Of a DNA stretch of 64,000 nucleotides, positions 1 to 18,004 are shown in pieces. Position 1 is the first letter of the stretch. Every line of letters begins with the position of its first letter. The notes beneath the pieces are model-generated. The model had not been told where the DNA came from. It did no database searches and saw only the letters and a program-made list of their open reading frames with translations. The DNA is from Megalobrama amblycephala. Taxonomy: Eukaryota > Chordata > Actinopteri > Cypriniformes > Xenocyprididae. Location of the stretch: assembly GCF_018812025.1 (NCBI RefSeq), contig NC_063054.1:39054396-39118395 (forward strand). Direction: 5' to 3'. A program made the position numbers and the translations under genes.

Positions 1-5472
<5,472 letters not shown>

Positions 5473-6260
5473 AGCACCGCTGGAGCCACGCAAGCGCTTT
5501 CATTATTACCAGAACAGCAGGGCGGTGGCGTCTCGGGCCGCTGCCGTTCGGTTTGATCCCGCGCCGGATCCGTGCGGCGATACAGTAGAGTCTCTTAACC
5601 AACAAGCGTCTTTTTCACTGTCGTCTTCTCACGCTAACTATTTTAGAGCAATTGTAAGTTTTACTTGTACAGTTTTGATAAACAGCAGTATTTTTGTTGT
5701 GATGTTATCATGGTGAAATGGGCAGTATTACATAGAACTTGAGAGTTTCTGCAAAATAATATTAATAATAATGATGAGAATAATAAAAAACTTTCCTACT
5801 GTTTATATTTAATTTTTTTGAAGATGGTCATTTAAACTTCCTGTTGCAGACAGATGAATCTGAATATATTTATTTATTCTACATTTGTAGATACTGCCGC
5901 CCGTCACGCCAGAGTTTTCTACGCTGTATTGATTTCTGATTTCTCAGTAGTGTGGCCTTTTTCATTCTCATCGTTGGACGACAACCCGTCTGATCGTGTT
6001 TAAATCACCAACACTTCATTCATCCGACCTCTAGCAATATTAACGTGTTTGGCACAATAATCAATCACGCGTGTTTTCTAGTCTCCGTCTCACCCGTGTC
6101 TCATTGGTCACTGTGATCTGTAAATATGAACGTGTGTTTCTGGCATCACCTGTAGAAATATACAGATCCAGCTGTCATGTTGCTTTTGTACAGTGATCTT
6201 GCATGTGTGTCACGAAAAGCTGCTTTCAATAAAAAACACAAATACGTCTGTGTGCCATCA
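5473..6260 (+). other. pak5: pak5 3' UTR with poly(A) signal
   Basis: Sequence after the pak5 TGA with no further coding potential. A good AATAAA hexamer lies at 6228-6233 and is followed by an A-rich stretch, so cleavage is expected around 6245-6260. A second AATAAA-like site lies near 6356. The 3' UTR extent is inferred from the hexamer, not from transcript data. Confidence 0.6.
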
Positions 6261-6879
6261 TGTGCTTTCATCTGTATTACGAGGATGTTTTTGGTTTTAG
6301 GCCCTTATAAACACACACAGAGTCTTCTTCCTTCATTTTCTCCACTGAACTTTTCATAAATAAAGAGAACTGATGATCCGCTGTGAATGACAATCACATC
6401 AGAAATGACTATATAATATACTCTACTGATGTCCCAATCTAGATGAATAATAAATATTAAAACAGTGTATTTGAAGTCCATCGCAGCTTGAATTATATCC
6501 AGAGCTCTTGTTTAAGGCGATGCTGGGCCGCAGCGAACGCAGATTTACCTATAGAGCGTTCAGTGGCCGGAGTCACAAAAATCAGGTCTTCAGCTACGTC
6601 CTAAAAGTGTAATTGGTGAAAATCCCTTTGTTCTCAAATATTTTTAATTACATTTTTTTAAGAATATAATGACAGTAATGTACTGTACTACAACCAAAGT
6701 ACTTAGAAATCTTAATAAATTTGTAGGAGAATTTACCATTGATGGAAACCATTGATGTGAGATGAAGGACAAGAAACAAAACAGCCTACGTTTCAAGAGT
6801 CAGACTATTGACTCAGAAGTATATTAGCTCACACATATAAAAACAAAAATAATAAATATGAATAATATGTTCACATGTG

Positions 6880-7905
6880 GCGTATGAGCCTTGAAGTCTG
6901 GTCATGTTCATTACGATCTCACGAGAAACTTAATCAGATCATATGAATTAATGCTGCATCACGTGCTGTCAGAATTATCGTCAATATGAGTTTCCTAGTC
7001 AGAATTTCCTAGTCTGAGTTCCAGAACAAAGCACTTGAACAGAACGAGCTCATATGCTGCCTTCAAATGTAATTAGAAATGTCCTACTTCCCGCTTCTGA
7101 AGTCGTGATTACGAGCTTGTTCTGTTCAAGTGCTTTCTTGTCTGAAAGAATAGGAATCATGGAGGACAACAGGATTAATCTTGCCTATTTATTGGGAAAA
7201 TCTTATTAAAGCCAAAACATATTGAAAATAATAAATTTTAAATAAAATGTATTGCTCCATTCGTTGACAACCACATAAACATTCCCTGCATCAGCTTGCT
7301 GATAATTCTGGAATTTCGGTCAAATACATTCTATTTTTGCTTTGTATAAAACATGCGATATTCTTCAAATGATTGTTCATGTATGTAAATGTGCACTACT
7401 CTAACAATAAAGGGTGATGTAGCTGTTGTGGAAAAAACTAATACAGAATAGCAGTCACAGCAGCAATCGTTCTCCCCTTCGTCATTTTAAAGTTTATGGT
7501 TCGGACTCAGACCTGGAAACTCAGACTAGGAATTTCCAACTAGGAAACTCCAACATGGAATTCCCATCTAGGAATTTTCCAACTTGGAATTGCCAAGTTG
7601 GAATTTCCAACTAGGAAACTCCGACTAAGAATTTTCCGACTTGGAATTCCAAACTAGGAAAGTTCGACCAGAAATTCCAGACTAATAGTTTCTGACTAGG
7701 AATTTTCCGACTTGGAATTCCCACCTAGGAAACTTCAACTAGAAATTCCAGACTAAGAATTTCTGACTAGGAATTTCCATCTAGGAATACCCAACTAGGA
7801 ATTTCCTCCTTGGAATTCCCATCTAGGAAACTTTGACTAGAAATTCTCAACTAGGAAACTCAGACAAGTTAACTCCGACTAGGAAACTCATATTTTCGAT
7901 ATTTC
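6880..7905. repeat. Foldback repeat, CTAGGAATTTCC family, copy 2
   Basis: The left part (about 6880-7165) reads in the opposite sense to the right part (about 7410-7905). The centre (about 7300-7430) is nearly the same as the loop of the better-preserved palindrome at 10744-11860, including gtagctgttgtggaaaaa and cagtcacagcagcaatc. This is an imperfect, degraded copy with a shortened left arm. Confidence 0.6.
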
Positions 7906-8959
7906 CAATTGCACATGAAGGTAGCAAAAGTCACCAATTCTTCAAAAAAGAAAAGTTATGAGCTGCCATGAGATTGTGTTGTCATGAACCACCGGTTACA
8001 TCATGTTTCACTTCAAATCTGAGCGTGTTATCTGTAAAACTATAGTTTTTATGACATTTTCTAAGGCGCTGTCATGTGATTTTTGAAACATACAATGAAA
8101 AATATGAAAAATACACTGACCTCCTATAACCTCTAATAATTCACGCTATCGTCTGAAGCATCAAACTGCACCAATCTGTTCTCAAATCTTTCGCACCTCT
8201 GCCGGGTATGAGACGAGACGTTAATGTCATTATTATTCTTTTGTAATTTTTTTCTGTTTTGTTTATTTGAAACAACTCAATAAAGGCATGAAGCATCTTA
8301 TTATTGTCTTTGAGAGAAGTTTGCGGTTTTTCAAACTTGATTTCTAAAAACATTCTTTTCAAGTATTTGAATTCTTCAGTTCTCCATAAGAAAAGAGCAA
8401 AGTATAATTTTAGTCTTACTGTTTTATGAAGGAGAATCAAGTTTGTGTAGCGATCAACACGTCACAGTAAACGTTTACAATAAATGTGCCTGTAGAGTTT
8501 TGAAAGTATGATGTAAAAGAAAAGGAACAGATTGACAAAAAATGAAGGTTTATTGAATATGAACATGCTTGAATGAGACGAGCATCAGTGTGTGTGTCGT
8601 GTGCAGTAACTGATAACACACACACACACACACACAGCACAATGACATGAGACTGAAAAGAAGTTAAAAACCACGTGGTCAGTGAAAATCCTGAAAGAAC
8701 TGAAGCACGATGAATCAGCCTTGAGCGACAGTGTTTTATGAGCGCAGTGCAGCATAAATCACTTCGTCCGAACAGAAAGTGTTTTTAATTGAGCGTCAGA
8801 TCAATAAACTCTTCAGTGTCTGAGACTCGAGACATTGATCTGTGAGGATCGCAGCTCATTTGTGGAAATCTTTAATGCCTGTGATGTGACTGCTGCCGTC
8901 CGGCCGCTTCTTATTGATTTTCCATTCGTCTCCGTGTCATGTTTCATTCTGACGGATCT

Positions 8960-9710
8960 AACGCTGCCTTCACCTGCTATCGGAAATGTCCTACTTCCCT
9001 CTTCTGAAGTTGTGATTACTGCTGCCTTCACGTGCTTTCGGAATTATCTTAAATACGAGTTTCCTAGTTGGAAATCAGACATGAACACCTTCTCAAGTAG
9101 TATTTACTACTAGGAAACTCATAATGAGGAAAGAAGATAAAAGGAAAGAGATAATTTTGACACTCAAGTTTCCCAGTGGCAAAGCACTTGAACAGTATGA
9201 GCTCATAATCACAACTTCAGAAGTGGGAAGTAGGAAATTTGGACAAGGTGATGTTGCTGTTGTGGAAAAACTAATAAAGAATTGAGGTCACAGCAGCAAT
9301 CCCTCTCCTCTCCGACATATTTAAAGGTTATGGCTCCGACTCAGACCTGGAAACTTGAAATTCCCGTCTAGGAATATTCTGACTTGGAATTTCCAACTAG
9401 AAATCCATGACTAGGAATTGTCCGACTTGGAATTTCCAACTAGAAAACACCAACTAGGAAATGGCAACTAGGAATTTCTGACTAGGAAACTCCAACTTGG
9501 AGCATGCATGTGAAGGCAGCATCAGTAAGAATCCCAGTGACAGCAGCAATCGTTCCCCCCTCCACCATGTTGAAAGTTTATGGCACGCCCAACTGGGAAA
9601 CTTGGGGGTCAAGATTATCTCAGAGTTTCCTAGTAGTAAATACGTCTTGGGGGTTCATGTCCAATTTCCAACTAGGAAACTCAGACTAGGAAACTTTATG
9701 ATAATTTATG
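8960..9710. repeat. Foldback repeat, CTAGGAATTTCC family, copy 3
   Basis: Starts with gctgccttcacctgctatc (twice, at about 8961 and 9020) and contains the inverted counterpart cataatcacaacttcagaag near 9205. It then runs into the gactaggaatttcc array, ending near gcatgtgaaggcagcatcag at about 9506-9527. The motif order matches the other copies, with internal rearrangement. Confidence 0.6.
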
Positions 9711-9889
9711 ATACTTTATTTAAAATTATGATAATTCCGACAGCATTTAAAGGCAGAATAAACCTTCAATTTTCCCCTTTTCAGCTGTAAAAGAAAAACT
9801 TCAAACATCACAGACCTTTTAAAACACTCCTCACATATAAGAGGAAAACAAGTCATTATTCTGTGCTGTTTCCCACAAATACACACATC

Positions 9890-10214
9890 AGTACATGGAC
9901 ACAAAATCATTTATTTTCTCATTTTGTAAATCATAAAATATTTTAGAATCCTAAAATAATATGCAATAATCATTAATCATTGTACCTTATTTATATCCTT
10001 CAAGCAATTTAAATATCTCTATGTTTATAGGGGGCCGGACACTGGTGTGGAAAACGACACACATGATGAGTGCAGCAGTTACAGGACGATGGCGTTTGAC
10101 ATTTAACATCCTATGAGACACTCGACACACAGAAACCAGAAAGAAAACAAGAGTTGTAATAATGTGCATTAAGATGTTTGGACTGGAGCGTAACAGACGT
10201 GACGTACGGCGTCT
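9890..10214 (-). other. lamp5: lamp5 3' UTR, candidate poly(A) signal
   Basis: Sequence downstream of the lamp5 stop on the minus strand. A TTTATT on the plus strand at 9910-9915 reads AATAAA on the gene strand and is the best candidate poly(A) signal, about 300 bases after the stop. The extent is inferred. Confidence 0.45.
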
Positions 10215-12818
10215 TCACATGTTCTTGTAGAGCGATCGGTCCCGGGGCAGCTGCGGCTGCTGCGCGCTCAGTTTCAGGTGGAAGTGATAAACGGAGATGG
10301 TGAGGACGATGATGAGGCCCAGGATGAGACCCAACACCAGCGGCAGCATCTGCTCCAGCTGCTCGCGCTGGTCCGTTATGCATTTATACGCTGCAAGAGA
10401 AACACACGTCTGCAGATCAGCATGTTTCTTCACAATCCACACAAACAGCCTAGAACAACATTTCTGAAATTCAGATGTTATTTAGTTTTAGGATTTGTTC
10501 TTGCACCTCAAAGCCGCCAAACATGTACATTAACAAGATATTTCAGAACATGACGTCATTCTATGTTTCAATCCACCTATTTTTATGCTAATTTTGAGAT
10601 GTTGCACAAAAAATGCTGGATGGAAACGCCAAAATATTTTCTCATGTGGCGAATGAGCCTTGAAACTGAAGTGAAGTCTGGTCATGTCCGACACGATCTC
10701 ACGAGAAACCAGAAACACATCACAGATCGTACAAATGAATGCTGCATCATCTGCTATCAGAATTATCATAAATATGAGTTTCCTAGTTGGAAATTGGATA
10801 TGAACTCCCTCTCAAGTCATATTTAAGAATTATTTGGAGCATATTGTATGTTTTATACACAGTGATGCTGCCTTCATATGCTATCAGAATTATTGTAAAA
10901 ATATGAGTTTCCAAGTTGGAAATTCCTAGTCGGAGATTCCTAGTTGGAGTTTCCTAGTCAGAAATTCTTAGTTGGTGTTTCCTAGTCTGTAATTCCTAGT
11001 CTGTTTCCTAGTTGGATATTTCAAGTCGGAAATTCCTAGTTGATGTTTCCAAGTTGGAAATTCCTAGTTGATGTTTCCAAGTTGGAAATTCCTAGTTTGA
11101 GTTGGATCCATAAACTAAACATGGTGAAGTGGAAAGGGATTGCTGCTGTGACTGGGATTCTTTATTAGTTTTTCCACAACAGCTACATCACCTTGTCTTG
11201 TTATTAAAGTAGTGCATATTTAGTCAAATAGATGCTATTTTCACTGTGCATAAAACATGTGCTTCAAATGATTATTCATATATGTAACTATGCACTCATT
11301 TAACAACAAGACAAGGCGATGTAGCTGTTGTGGAAAAACTAATAAAGAATCCCAGTCACAGCAGCAATCCCTCTCCTCTCCGCCATATTAAACGTTATGG
11401 CTCCGTCTCAGATTTGGAAACTCAGACTAGGAATTTCCGACTAGGAAACTCCAACTTGGAATTGCCGTCTAGGAATATTCTGACTTTCTATTCTGAATTA
11501 CCAACTAGAAATCCATGACTAGGAATTTTACGACTTGGAATTTCCAACTAGAAAACACCAACTAGGAGGAAATGGCAACTAGGAATTTCTGACTAGGAAA
11601 CTCCAACTTGGAATTGCCGTCTAGTAATATTCCGACTAGGAATTTCCCGACTTGGAATTTCCAACTAGAAAACTAGGAAATGGCAACTAGGAATTTCTGA
11701 CTAGGAAACTCCAACTTGGAGCATACATGTGAAGGCAGCATCAGTAATAACCAAGTAGGAATTTCCAACTTGGAAACACTGACTAGGAATTTCCGACTAG
11801 GAAAATGACTAGTAGTTTCCTAGTAGTAAATATGACTTGAGAGGGCGATTTCGACTAGGATTTCCCTCCAGAAGCGTCTCACATGATTGTGTTCCCAAAC
11901 ACCAGCATCCGAACGCAAAATCACATGACAGCATTTATTGTGTTTCTCTGACGCTCTGAGACCAACTCATTTATGACGGAGGGAAAAGAGACCGATTGCA
12001 GCAACTTACATTTTTATTACTCATATTTTGCACCAATTTCCCAGGAAGTGACGATTCTCTTGAACAAATGGGATGGAGACGCTGCTTTATTCAGAGATGT
12101 TTGATGCCATATTCCAATCTTGCACACAAGTTAAATTCGCAACTTTGGATGGAGAATCAGTAGGGGTGTAACAACATCGATATATATCGATACATCGATC
12201 TAATGTCTAACGATCCGATGCATCAATGCAATGTGTAAAAAATCGATACCTGTGGGTTATTTATAGAGGCATCTTTGTTTTAACATTCTCCACATTTTCA
12301 CACAATATCAGTCTATGCATTATCGCCAACGCATGAATTCTCATTTAAACTACCTTTCAGAACTTGTGAAAGACACTCGGGACAGTAGATGGAACTGTCA
12401 CTGGCTGATCGGGCCAGTGCTGAATCTTCACTAAAGTTTATAATTTGCTTGTGTTTAAAGCTTTGCAAGCAGTGCGCACACATCTCAAACAGTGTCCGTT
12501 AGATCACAACACTGGAGAATAGAGTGCTATGAATCGTTCTTCACAGACACAGTAACTGAAATTAAAACTGTTAAAAGAATATGGTCAATAAACTGCCGCA
12601 TAAGAGCGCCACGCGCTGTTACTCTGTGTTGCTTCATGCGCATCATTCTGCACACGGGATGCGCATAAGTGCTTTGTGCCGCTCTGTATTGGAGCCTTTA
12701 TAACAAATTTGCACAATGAAAGAATATTAATAGCCTATCTTGTTTTGTCCTACCTATAATATGTTGTTGCTTCATTAAAAATCTGCACTATACATTTAAA
12801 AGAAATGTATTTTAATTA

Positions 12819-12881
<63 letters not shown>

Positions 12882-15109
12882 TCCTTGTTTATCAGTTTTT
12901 TGACATTACACATTTTAGCACAGAACTAAAATACTTTCTTGACTGTTGTCATGCCATAAGGTGTCATTAAGTTACTGTGTGAATTTTTATTTGTGGATGT
13001 CCCAATCAGGGTTCAGGATGTGAAATTTTGAAATAAATGTTTGTTATATATTTTGGTTGAGTTAATAAAAATTTAACTGGTTGTGTAAAATAGGCTCAAA
13101 ATATCGAAATATTAATCGAATGGAATCGTATTGTAATCGTATCGCAGGAATTTTTGACGAATCGGAAAATATCGAATCGCTGGCTATGAGAATCGATATT
13201 GTATCGAATCGTGATGAACTGTCCGATTTACACCCCTAAGAATCAGGCGTCAGAATCTGTTTGCTGAGTTGTTAATGTGTCAAATCGCTGACGTCAGCGT
13301 TTGAGAATGATGAGTTGACACGATCTCCTCAACATGTGATTGTGCAAATACAGCAGGTCTGTCAGAAACATCTTCATCTGCTTCACGCTCTGACAGACGA
13401 GACGTCAGGACACGTCAGATCCAGAGTCTCCACACACTCCTACAAATGATTCCATGAAGGAACCACTAGAGGTTCTTTAGATTATTATTAAAATGTTCTT
13501 CACACTATGAAAAAAAAAAATTTCTCCTATGCCATTGCCATAAAAAAAACAACCCTTTTAGAAAGGTTGTGAGACGCGCGCCGGCGCCCAGCGGGACGAG
13601 CTTTTGTTCCTGCGCTGAAGGAAACGGCCCATAAATCACCGGGACTATAAAGGGACGAGTAACGCTCACTGCGGTAAACAGCCATTTCCCCCTCACAGCA
13701 CGAGCCCAGAGAACGACACGCTCATCTCGCAGGTCACCGAGAGGTCACCACAACTAACCTGATCAAACCAGAACAAACACATCTGGAGTAACTCGTGAAA
13801 ACATCTGCAGCTCATTTCAGCCCAAACCAATCGACTATATTTACCATAATGAAAATCATGTTCTTCCTCAGTGTTTCCAGCACAAATATATCTAAACATT
13901 CTTAGATTCAAGAAACATTTACTGGAGAAGAGAAATGACTGAAGATATCAAGTCTTGTTAAATGAAAAATGAAGTTTGTTCTTAATTCAAGATTTTTTTT
14001 CTGAGCTCACAGGCAGATATTAGTTCTTGTTTTAAGCACAAACTCATTCATTTTTCAGAAGACAAGACTTAATATTTTAAGTCATTTTGCTTCTCCAGTA
14101 AATGTATCTTTATTTAAGTACGTTTAGACATTTGTGCTGGAAAACAAGACCAAAATTTTTTTGCAGTGAAGCTGGTTTTTAAATCTCTTTAATTGCATGA
14201 AAATAACGTCCCGACGCAACAAATCTGAAGCTCCTAAAACATGTACTTGATGACGGGTTTAAGCTGATGTCTGTCTGCTGTTTTCGGGCTGTAATGTGTG
14301 AGCTTCGCTGTGATGCGCTCGAGTCTTACGTTCACTGAAGACAAAGTCGCTCTTGATGTCGAAGGGCTGAATCTGGATGTCGTAGATGGAGACGGTGATT
14401 CCCTTCTGGTGGTCGCTGGAGATCATGGTGAGCGTCTGCTGAGCCGTGCACACGTACGAGCGTCCGGCGGGAGTCACCAGCGCTGACAGACGGTGTGTGC
14501 TGGCCGTGTGTTTCCCCGCTGCACACACACACACACACACACACTCATTACACCTCCATCAGAACTCTGATGATTAGTTCAGATCAGCAGAATCATCTCA
14601 TTCTTCACTGCAGTAATGCTGAACGAGTTAAACTAGAAGAACAAACAAGCAAAATACTTTAAATCGTAAGGTAATGTGAGTCCCTGTAAGCGAGTCGTCA
14701 GTCGCTGTGTGTGAACGTGGAAAGCGCAGCGGATGTCGCAGTGATCTCTGCAGCGCTGCATGAGGAACAATGGGCTTTGTGTCTCAGCAAACCAAAAACA
14801 TGCAGAAGAAAAGCTCAATCAATCATCACCAAAAACATACAATAATGAGCTGCAGGTTAAATCCAGCGATGTACGCGAGTTTACACGAACGCAGCAAACT
14901 GGAGCATGAAATCACAAAACAAGTCTACGTTTGTAGATGATTATTGACTAATCTGAATCTGTCAGCATCATTAATCTGAAGTTTTACTCACGATTATAAG
15001 CGCTGTTGAAGTGCGTCACCTCTGAAGTGTCATAGACCAGCTGAACCTTGTTTATCTTCCACACTTCAGTTTCTTTAGCTTTTCCATCACTGCCCATCGT
15101 GTGTTTGTC

Positions 15110-15193
<84 letters not shown>

Positions 15194-16432
15194 TAAACAG
15201 TGCAGTGCTGTGATGGATCACACTGATCATCCGTTCCTGCTCGGATCCAAACCTTTGAGAAGAAGATGCGGAATGTGAAGGCGTGATCGTTCCATGAGAT
15301 GTGCAGCTCCGAGTCGGTGTTCCCACATTTCCCTGCAATCTCAGCTCCGCGTGGGATTGTCACGGACACCTGCTCTGTTATCAGCTACACACACACACAC
15401 ACACACACACACGATAGAAGCATCATCTCATGTTTGTACAGGAAAGTTTTCGGACGCTTAAAGCATCCTGATGGGACGTGCAGGATAATTATGTTTTAAC
15501 TTCCGAATCAAGGATCCTAAAGGATCAAATCCAATTGGAATCCGTTTTGCTGTTTTTATTCTACTGGATCAACTCGGAATCGTTCATTTAGGATTCAGTG
15601 AGACAGAATAGAGTCGCTCACGTCGATTCCGTTCAGCGCCAGAACGTCGTATGGAATCAGGAATTTCACCGCAAACTCCGCCATCAAGCAGGTCGTTCCA
15701 TTTTCTCGGACGACAAAAATCTCCCGGTCAGGATTCGATGAGAGTCCGGAGAGATTCTCCACCTCCTGCTCTGCGGAAACACTGACCGCTGACAGAGAGC
15801 CTGAGAGAAACCAGGAGAAACCATGAGTCACACACAGTTAATGTGTCTATTCAATTCTATTCTATTCTATTCTATTCTATTCTATTCTATTCTATTCTAT
15901 TCTATTGTGTTCTATTCTATTCTATTGTGTTCTGTGCTGCTCTTTGTCTTGAGAGACAGTTTCTCTGCAGTGAAACAATAAACAGAACTGCACATTCTAT
16001 TCTACTCTATTCTATTCAAGTGATATCTAACACACAATGGAATAGCAAAAGCTTTGGGAAACTACAACTGGAATCAGATTTCTTTTATGAATTCTGTAGT
16101 TTTCTCAGTTTCTCTTCAGTTGTAGTTTTAGATTAGGATCTTCTGATTTGTGTTTCTTTCTCATTCTGATAAAAGGAACATGTTACAGAATCAAACTCAT
16201 CAACTACTGTACAATTACCTCAAGTTTAACACAAATGTGTCTCATATTTGATGTTTGAGTTTCCATCCTTGATTCTGTTATTTTCCTGCTCATGACTGTG
16301 AAGCTGCTTTGAAACAATCTGTACTGAATAATAATGCAAATAAACGAGTTATAATTAGAGCTATTTAAGCAGAAAAACATGTCATCAGAACTTACCGAGC
16401 AGCAGAAGTGCAGCGCAGTGAAAGTCCATCAT
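10215..16432 (-). CDS. lamp5: lamp5: lysosome-associated membrane glycoprotein family member 5 (BAD-LAMP)
   Basis: Type I membrane glycoprotein of the LAMP family, found in neuronal endosomal and synaptic membranes. Six coding exons in transcript order: 16432-16396, 15800-15622, 15384-15253, 15109-14992, 14518-14330 and 10390-10215, with TGA at 10217-10215. The joined frame is 276 aa; the human protein is about 280 aa. Exon 1 plus the start of exon 2 encode a signal peptide ([13 protein letters not shown]...). The mature start [12 protein letters not shown], the segment [15 protein letters not shown], paired luminal cysteines, the block [14 protein letters not shown] and [10 protein letters not shown] all match LAMP5. 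The last exon gives the membrane span ([21 protein letters not shown]) and a short tail ending RDRSLYKNM. Intron 5 is large because it holds a hAT element and a foldback repeat. Three of its five acceptors are directly preceded by (TG)n tracts. Confidence 0.95.
10744..11860. repeat. 1.1-kb palindromic (foldback) element in lamp5 intron 5
   Basis: The left arm (about 10744-11213) and right arm (about 11295-11860) are inverted copies of each other around an AT-rich loop of about 85 bases. Matching landmarks are tgctgccttcatatgc (10865) versus its inverse near 11731-11747, cacaacagctacatcacctt (11176) versus its inverse near 11318-11336, and ccctctcaagtcatattt (10806) versus its inverse near 11828. 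Both arms consist largely of ttcctagttggaaattcc-type subrepeats. No coding capacity was seen, so it is a nonautonomous transposon or foldback element. Confidence 0.8.
12161..13238. mobile_element. Nonautonomous hAT-type transposon with 8-bp target site duplication
   Basis: An 1078-bp element in lamp5 intron 5. It begins TAGGGGTGTAA and ends with the inverse TTACACCCCTA. The flanking 8 bases agaatcag occur at 12153-12160 and again at 13239-13246, an exact 8-bp target site duplication, which is the hallmark of hAT superfamily insertion. The interior contains many cgatacatcgat/atcgaatcg motifs near both ends and a (GT)n tract at 12822-12878. It has no transposase frame, so it would need enzyme from elsewhere. 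Confidence 0.85.
13857..14165. repeat. Foldback MITE, GTTCTTCCTCAG family, copy 1
   Basis: The left arm (ttcttcctcagtgtttccag, then cacaaatatatctaaacat) is matched by the inverse at the right end (gtacgtttagacatttgtgctgg). In between is a second inverted pair (catttactggagaag / cttctccagtaaatg). The same family occurs at 23640-24690 and 45745-45890. Noncoding, in lamp5 intron 5. Confidence 0.7.
15112..15192. repeat. (CA)40 microsatellite at lamp5 exon 4 acceptor
   Basis: Uninterrupted CA repeats on the plus strand, which is (TG)n on the lamp5 strand. The tract ends two bases before the AG of the exon 4 acceptor and forms its entire pyrimidine tract. Comparable but shorter tracts lie at 15387-15412 (exon 3 acceptor) and 14522-14543 (exon 5 acceptor). 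Confidence 0.95.
15849..15946. repeat. (ATTCT)n pentanucleotide tract in lamp5 intron 1
   Basis: About 17 units of attct with two short interruptions (tattgtgttc), plus a trailing partial group near 15997-16016. It lies between lamp5 exon 2 and exon 1, transcribed as AGAAT repeats on the gene strand. Confidence 0.9.
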
Positions 16433-17557
16433 GAAGCGACGCTCCTGCAGAAAATGAGCAGAAGATTCCAGAGGAACTTCGAGTCGCAGATGCAGCAAAT
16501 GCAGGTGCGCGTGATTCACGCCTGCAGACGCTCGCGACACGCATGCAGCAGCAGCAGCAGCATCACTGAGCGGCGGAAGTTCCTCTCGGACAGTCCGGTG
16601 ATCCCGCACTGCTGCAGCTGCAGGAGATGCAGTGAGATCAGCGCGCGACACGAGCCCGCGCTCCACCGATGACGGACGATCAGCGACGTATGAAATCACC
16701 GAGTGCGCTTCACTTCTGCACGCGCACGACGCTCAAAAGCCCTTCAGTTTTTATCCGCAGGGAAACACAGTCCAACAGAATAAAGGCAATGGCTTTTCTG
16801 TCAGGTATGCACTTTATTGCGTTTAGTAAAAAGAAAAAGACATCCTTATATGGGACGCTGGGGTTAGTTGTCACTTGGTCTGCATCTCAGTATCTATAAT
16901 GCGTGTCTTAGAATAGTGTCAAAAATAGAATAGTTATATATATATATATAGTATTCTATATACTACATTCAATACACAGCACACTCACATTAAAACGAGT
17001 ATTTTTCAGAAATTCATAAACGTCATTTGTTGTGCGTAATTTTAAGCAATTTATTAATTACAGTTTCTTGAGAGTAAGCTTAATTACAGTTTTATATTTA
17101 TTTATTTATTTATTTTTTTTTTTAATGCAGAGGCTGTTTAATGATGGGTTCTGTTGTGACAACTTACCCCATATAGTGTGACAACATTCTCTGCTAAATG
17201 AAGAAAAAACACACACTACACCATTATTGACTGGAGCAAAACCTTCTTTTTTCTTCCAGTAACTGTAAATATAGATTTTATTTTTGTAGTTAAGACTTTA
17301 AGGTTTGTGTCTAAACAGAAATTGATTTTTCAAAAATAAACCCACTGTGACAACTAGCCCCGGTCTGCCCTAACATAAACGACTGGTATTCAAAACACTG
17401 GCAAACATTTTAAAAAATGAAATGTAATATCATAAAAATAAAAAATTGAAATGACTTTACAGAAGTGCTGGTGAACAGATGAGAAACATATAATCTGTTT
17501 CACAGATGAGCATCTTTCTGAAATGGCAGAAAAATGTGGAAAATGACCCAAAATGTT
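16433..17557. other. lamp5 5' flank and intergenic sequence
   Basis: Just upstream of the lamp5 ATG the sequence is GC-rich (16433-16740) and open in the same frame as the lamp5 start for about 89 codons. This is probably 5' UTR and promoter sequence and not coding, because the signal peptide starts at the conserved methionine. Beyond 16800 the sequence becomes AT-rich, with a (TA)n at 16936-16950. No gene recognised. Confidence 0.5.
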
Positions 17558-17908
17558 TGTGACCCTGGACCACAAAACCAGTCATAAGGGTCAATTTTTT
17601 TTAAAATTGAGATTTATACATCATCTGAAAGCTGAATAAAGAGTTTTCCATTGATGTATGGTTTGTTAGAGATACAACTATTTGAAACTCTGGAATCTGA
17701 GGGTGCAAAAAAATATTGAGAAAATCACCTTTAAAGTTGATCAGATGAAGTCCTTAGGAATGCATAATGCAATACATTTTTGATATATTTACTGTAGGAA
17801 ACATGATCTTTACTCAATATCCTAATGATTTTTAGCATAAAAGAAAACAACAAATTGCTACAAATATACCCGTGCGACTTCTAACTGGTTTTGTGGTCCA
17901 GGGTCACA
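17558..17908. mobile_element. MITE with TGTGACCCTGGACCACAAAA inverted ends
   Basis: A 351-bp nonautonomous element between lamp5 and the ankrd63 gene. It starts tgtgaccctggaccacaaaa and ends with the inverse ttttgtggtccagggtcaca, about 25 bases of terminal inverted repeat. I recognise the ends as a very common zebrafish and cyprinid repeat. No open frame of note. Confidence 0.88.
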
Positions 17909-18004
17909 TTTCTGTCCTAAATCATGTAACTAGTTGATATCGTTCTATATTCCAAAGCCTTATATAACCGTACATTTGTTGTCACAGCAGAAGGTCAGTT
18001 CTCC

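Larger units (their letters stand above)
6260..9890. other. Intergenic region between pak5 and lamp5, mostly repeats
   Basis: Convergent intergenic space. It holds two copies of the CTAGGAATTTCC foldback family (about 6880-7905 and 8960-9710, each with gctgccttca-type ends), a short (CA)n at 8622-8638 and otherwise AT-rich sequence. Short open frames here are broken and repetitive. I see no exon-like segment. Confidence 0.6.

Noticed and set aside
16433..16699. In-frame upstream extension of lamp5 (about 89 codons)
   Set aside because: GC-rich 5' flank that happens to be open. The signal peptide must be N-terminal, so the start at 16432 is preferred.
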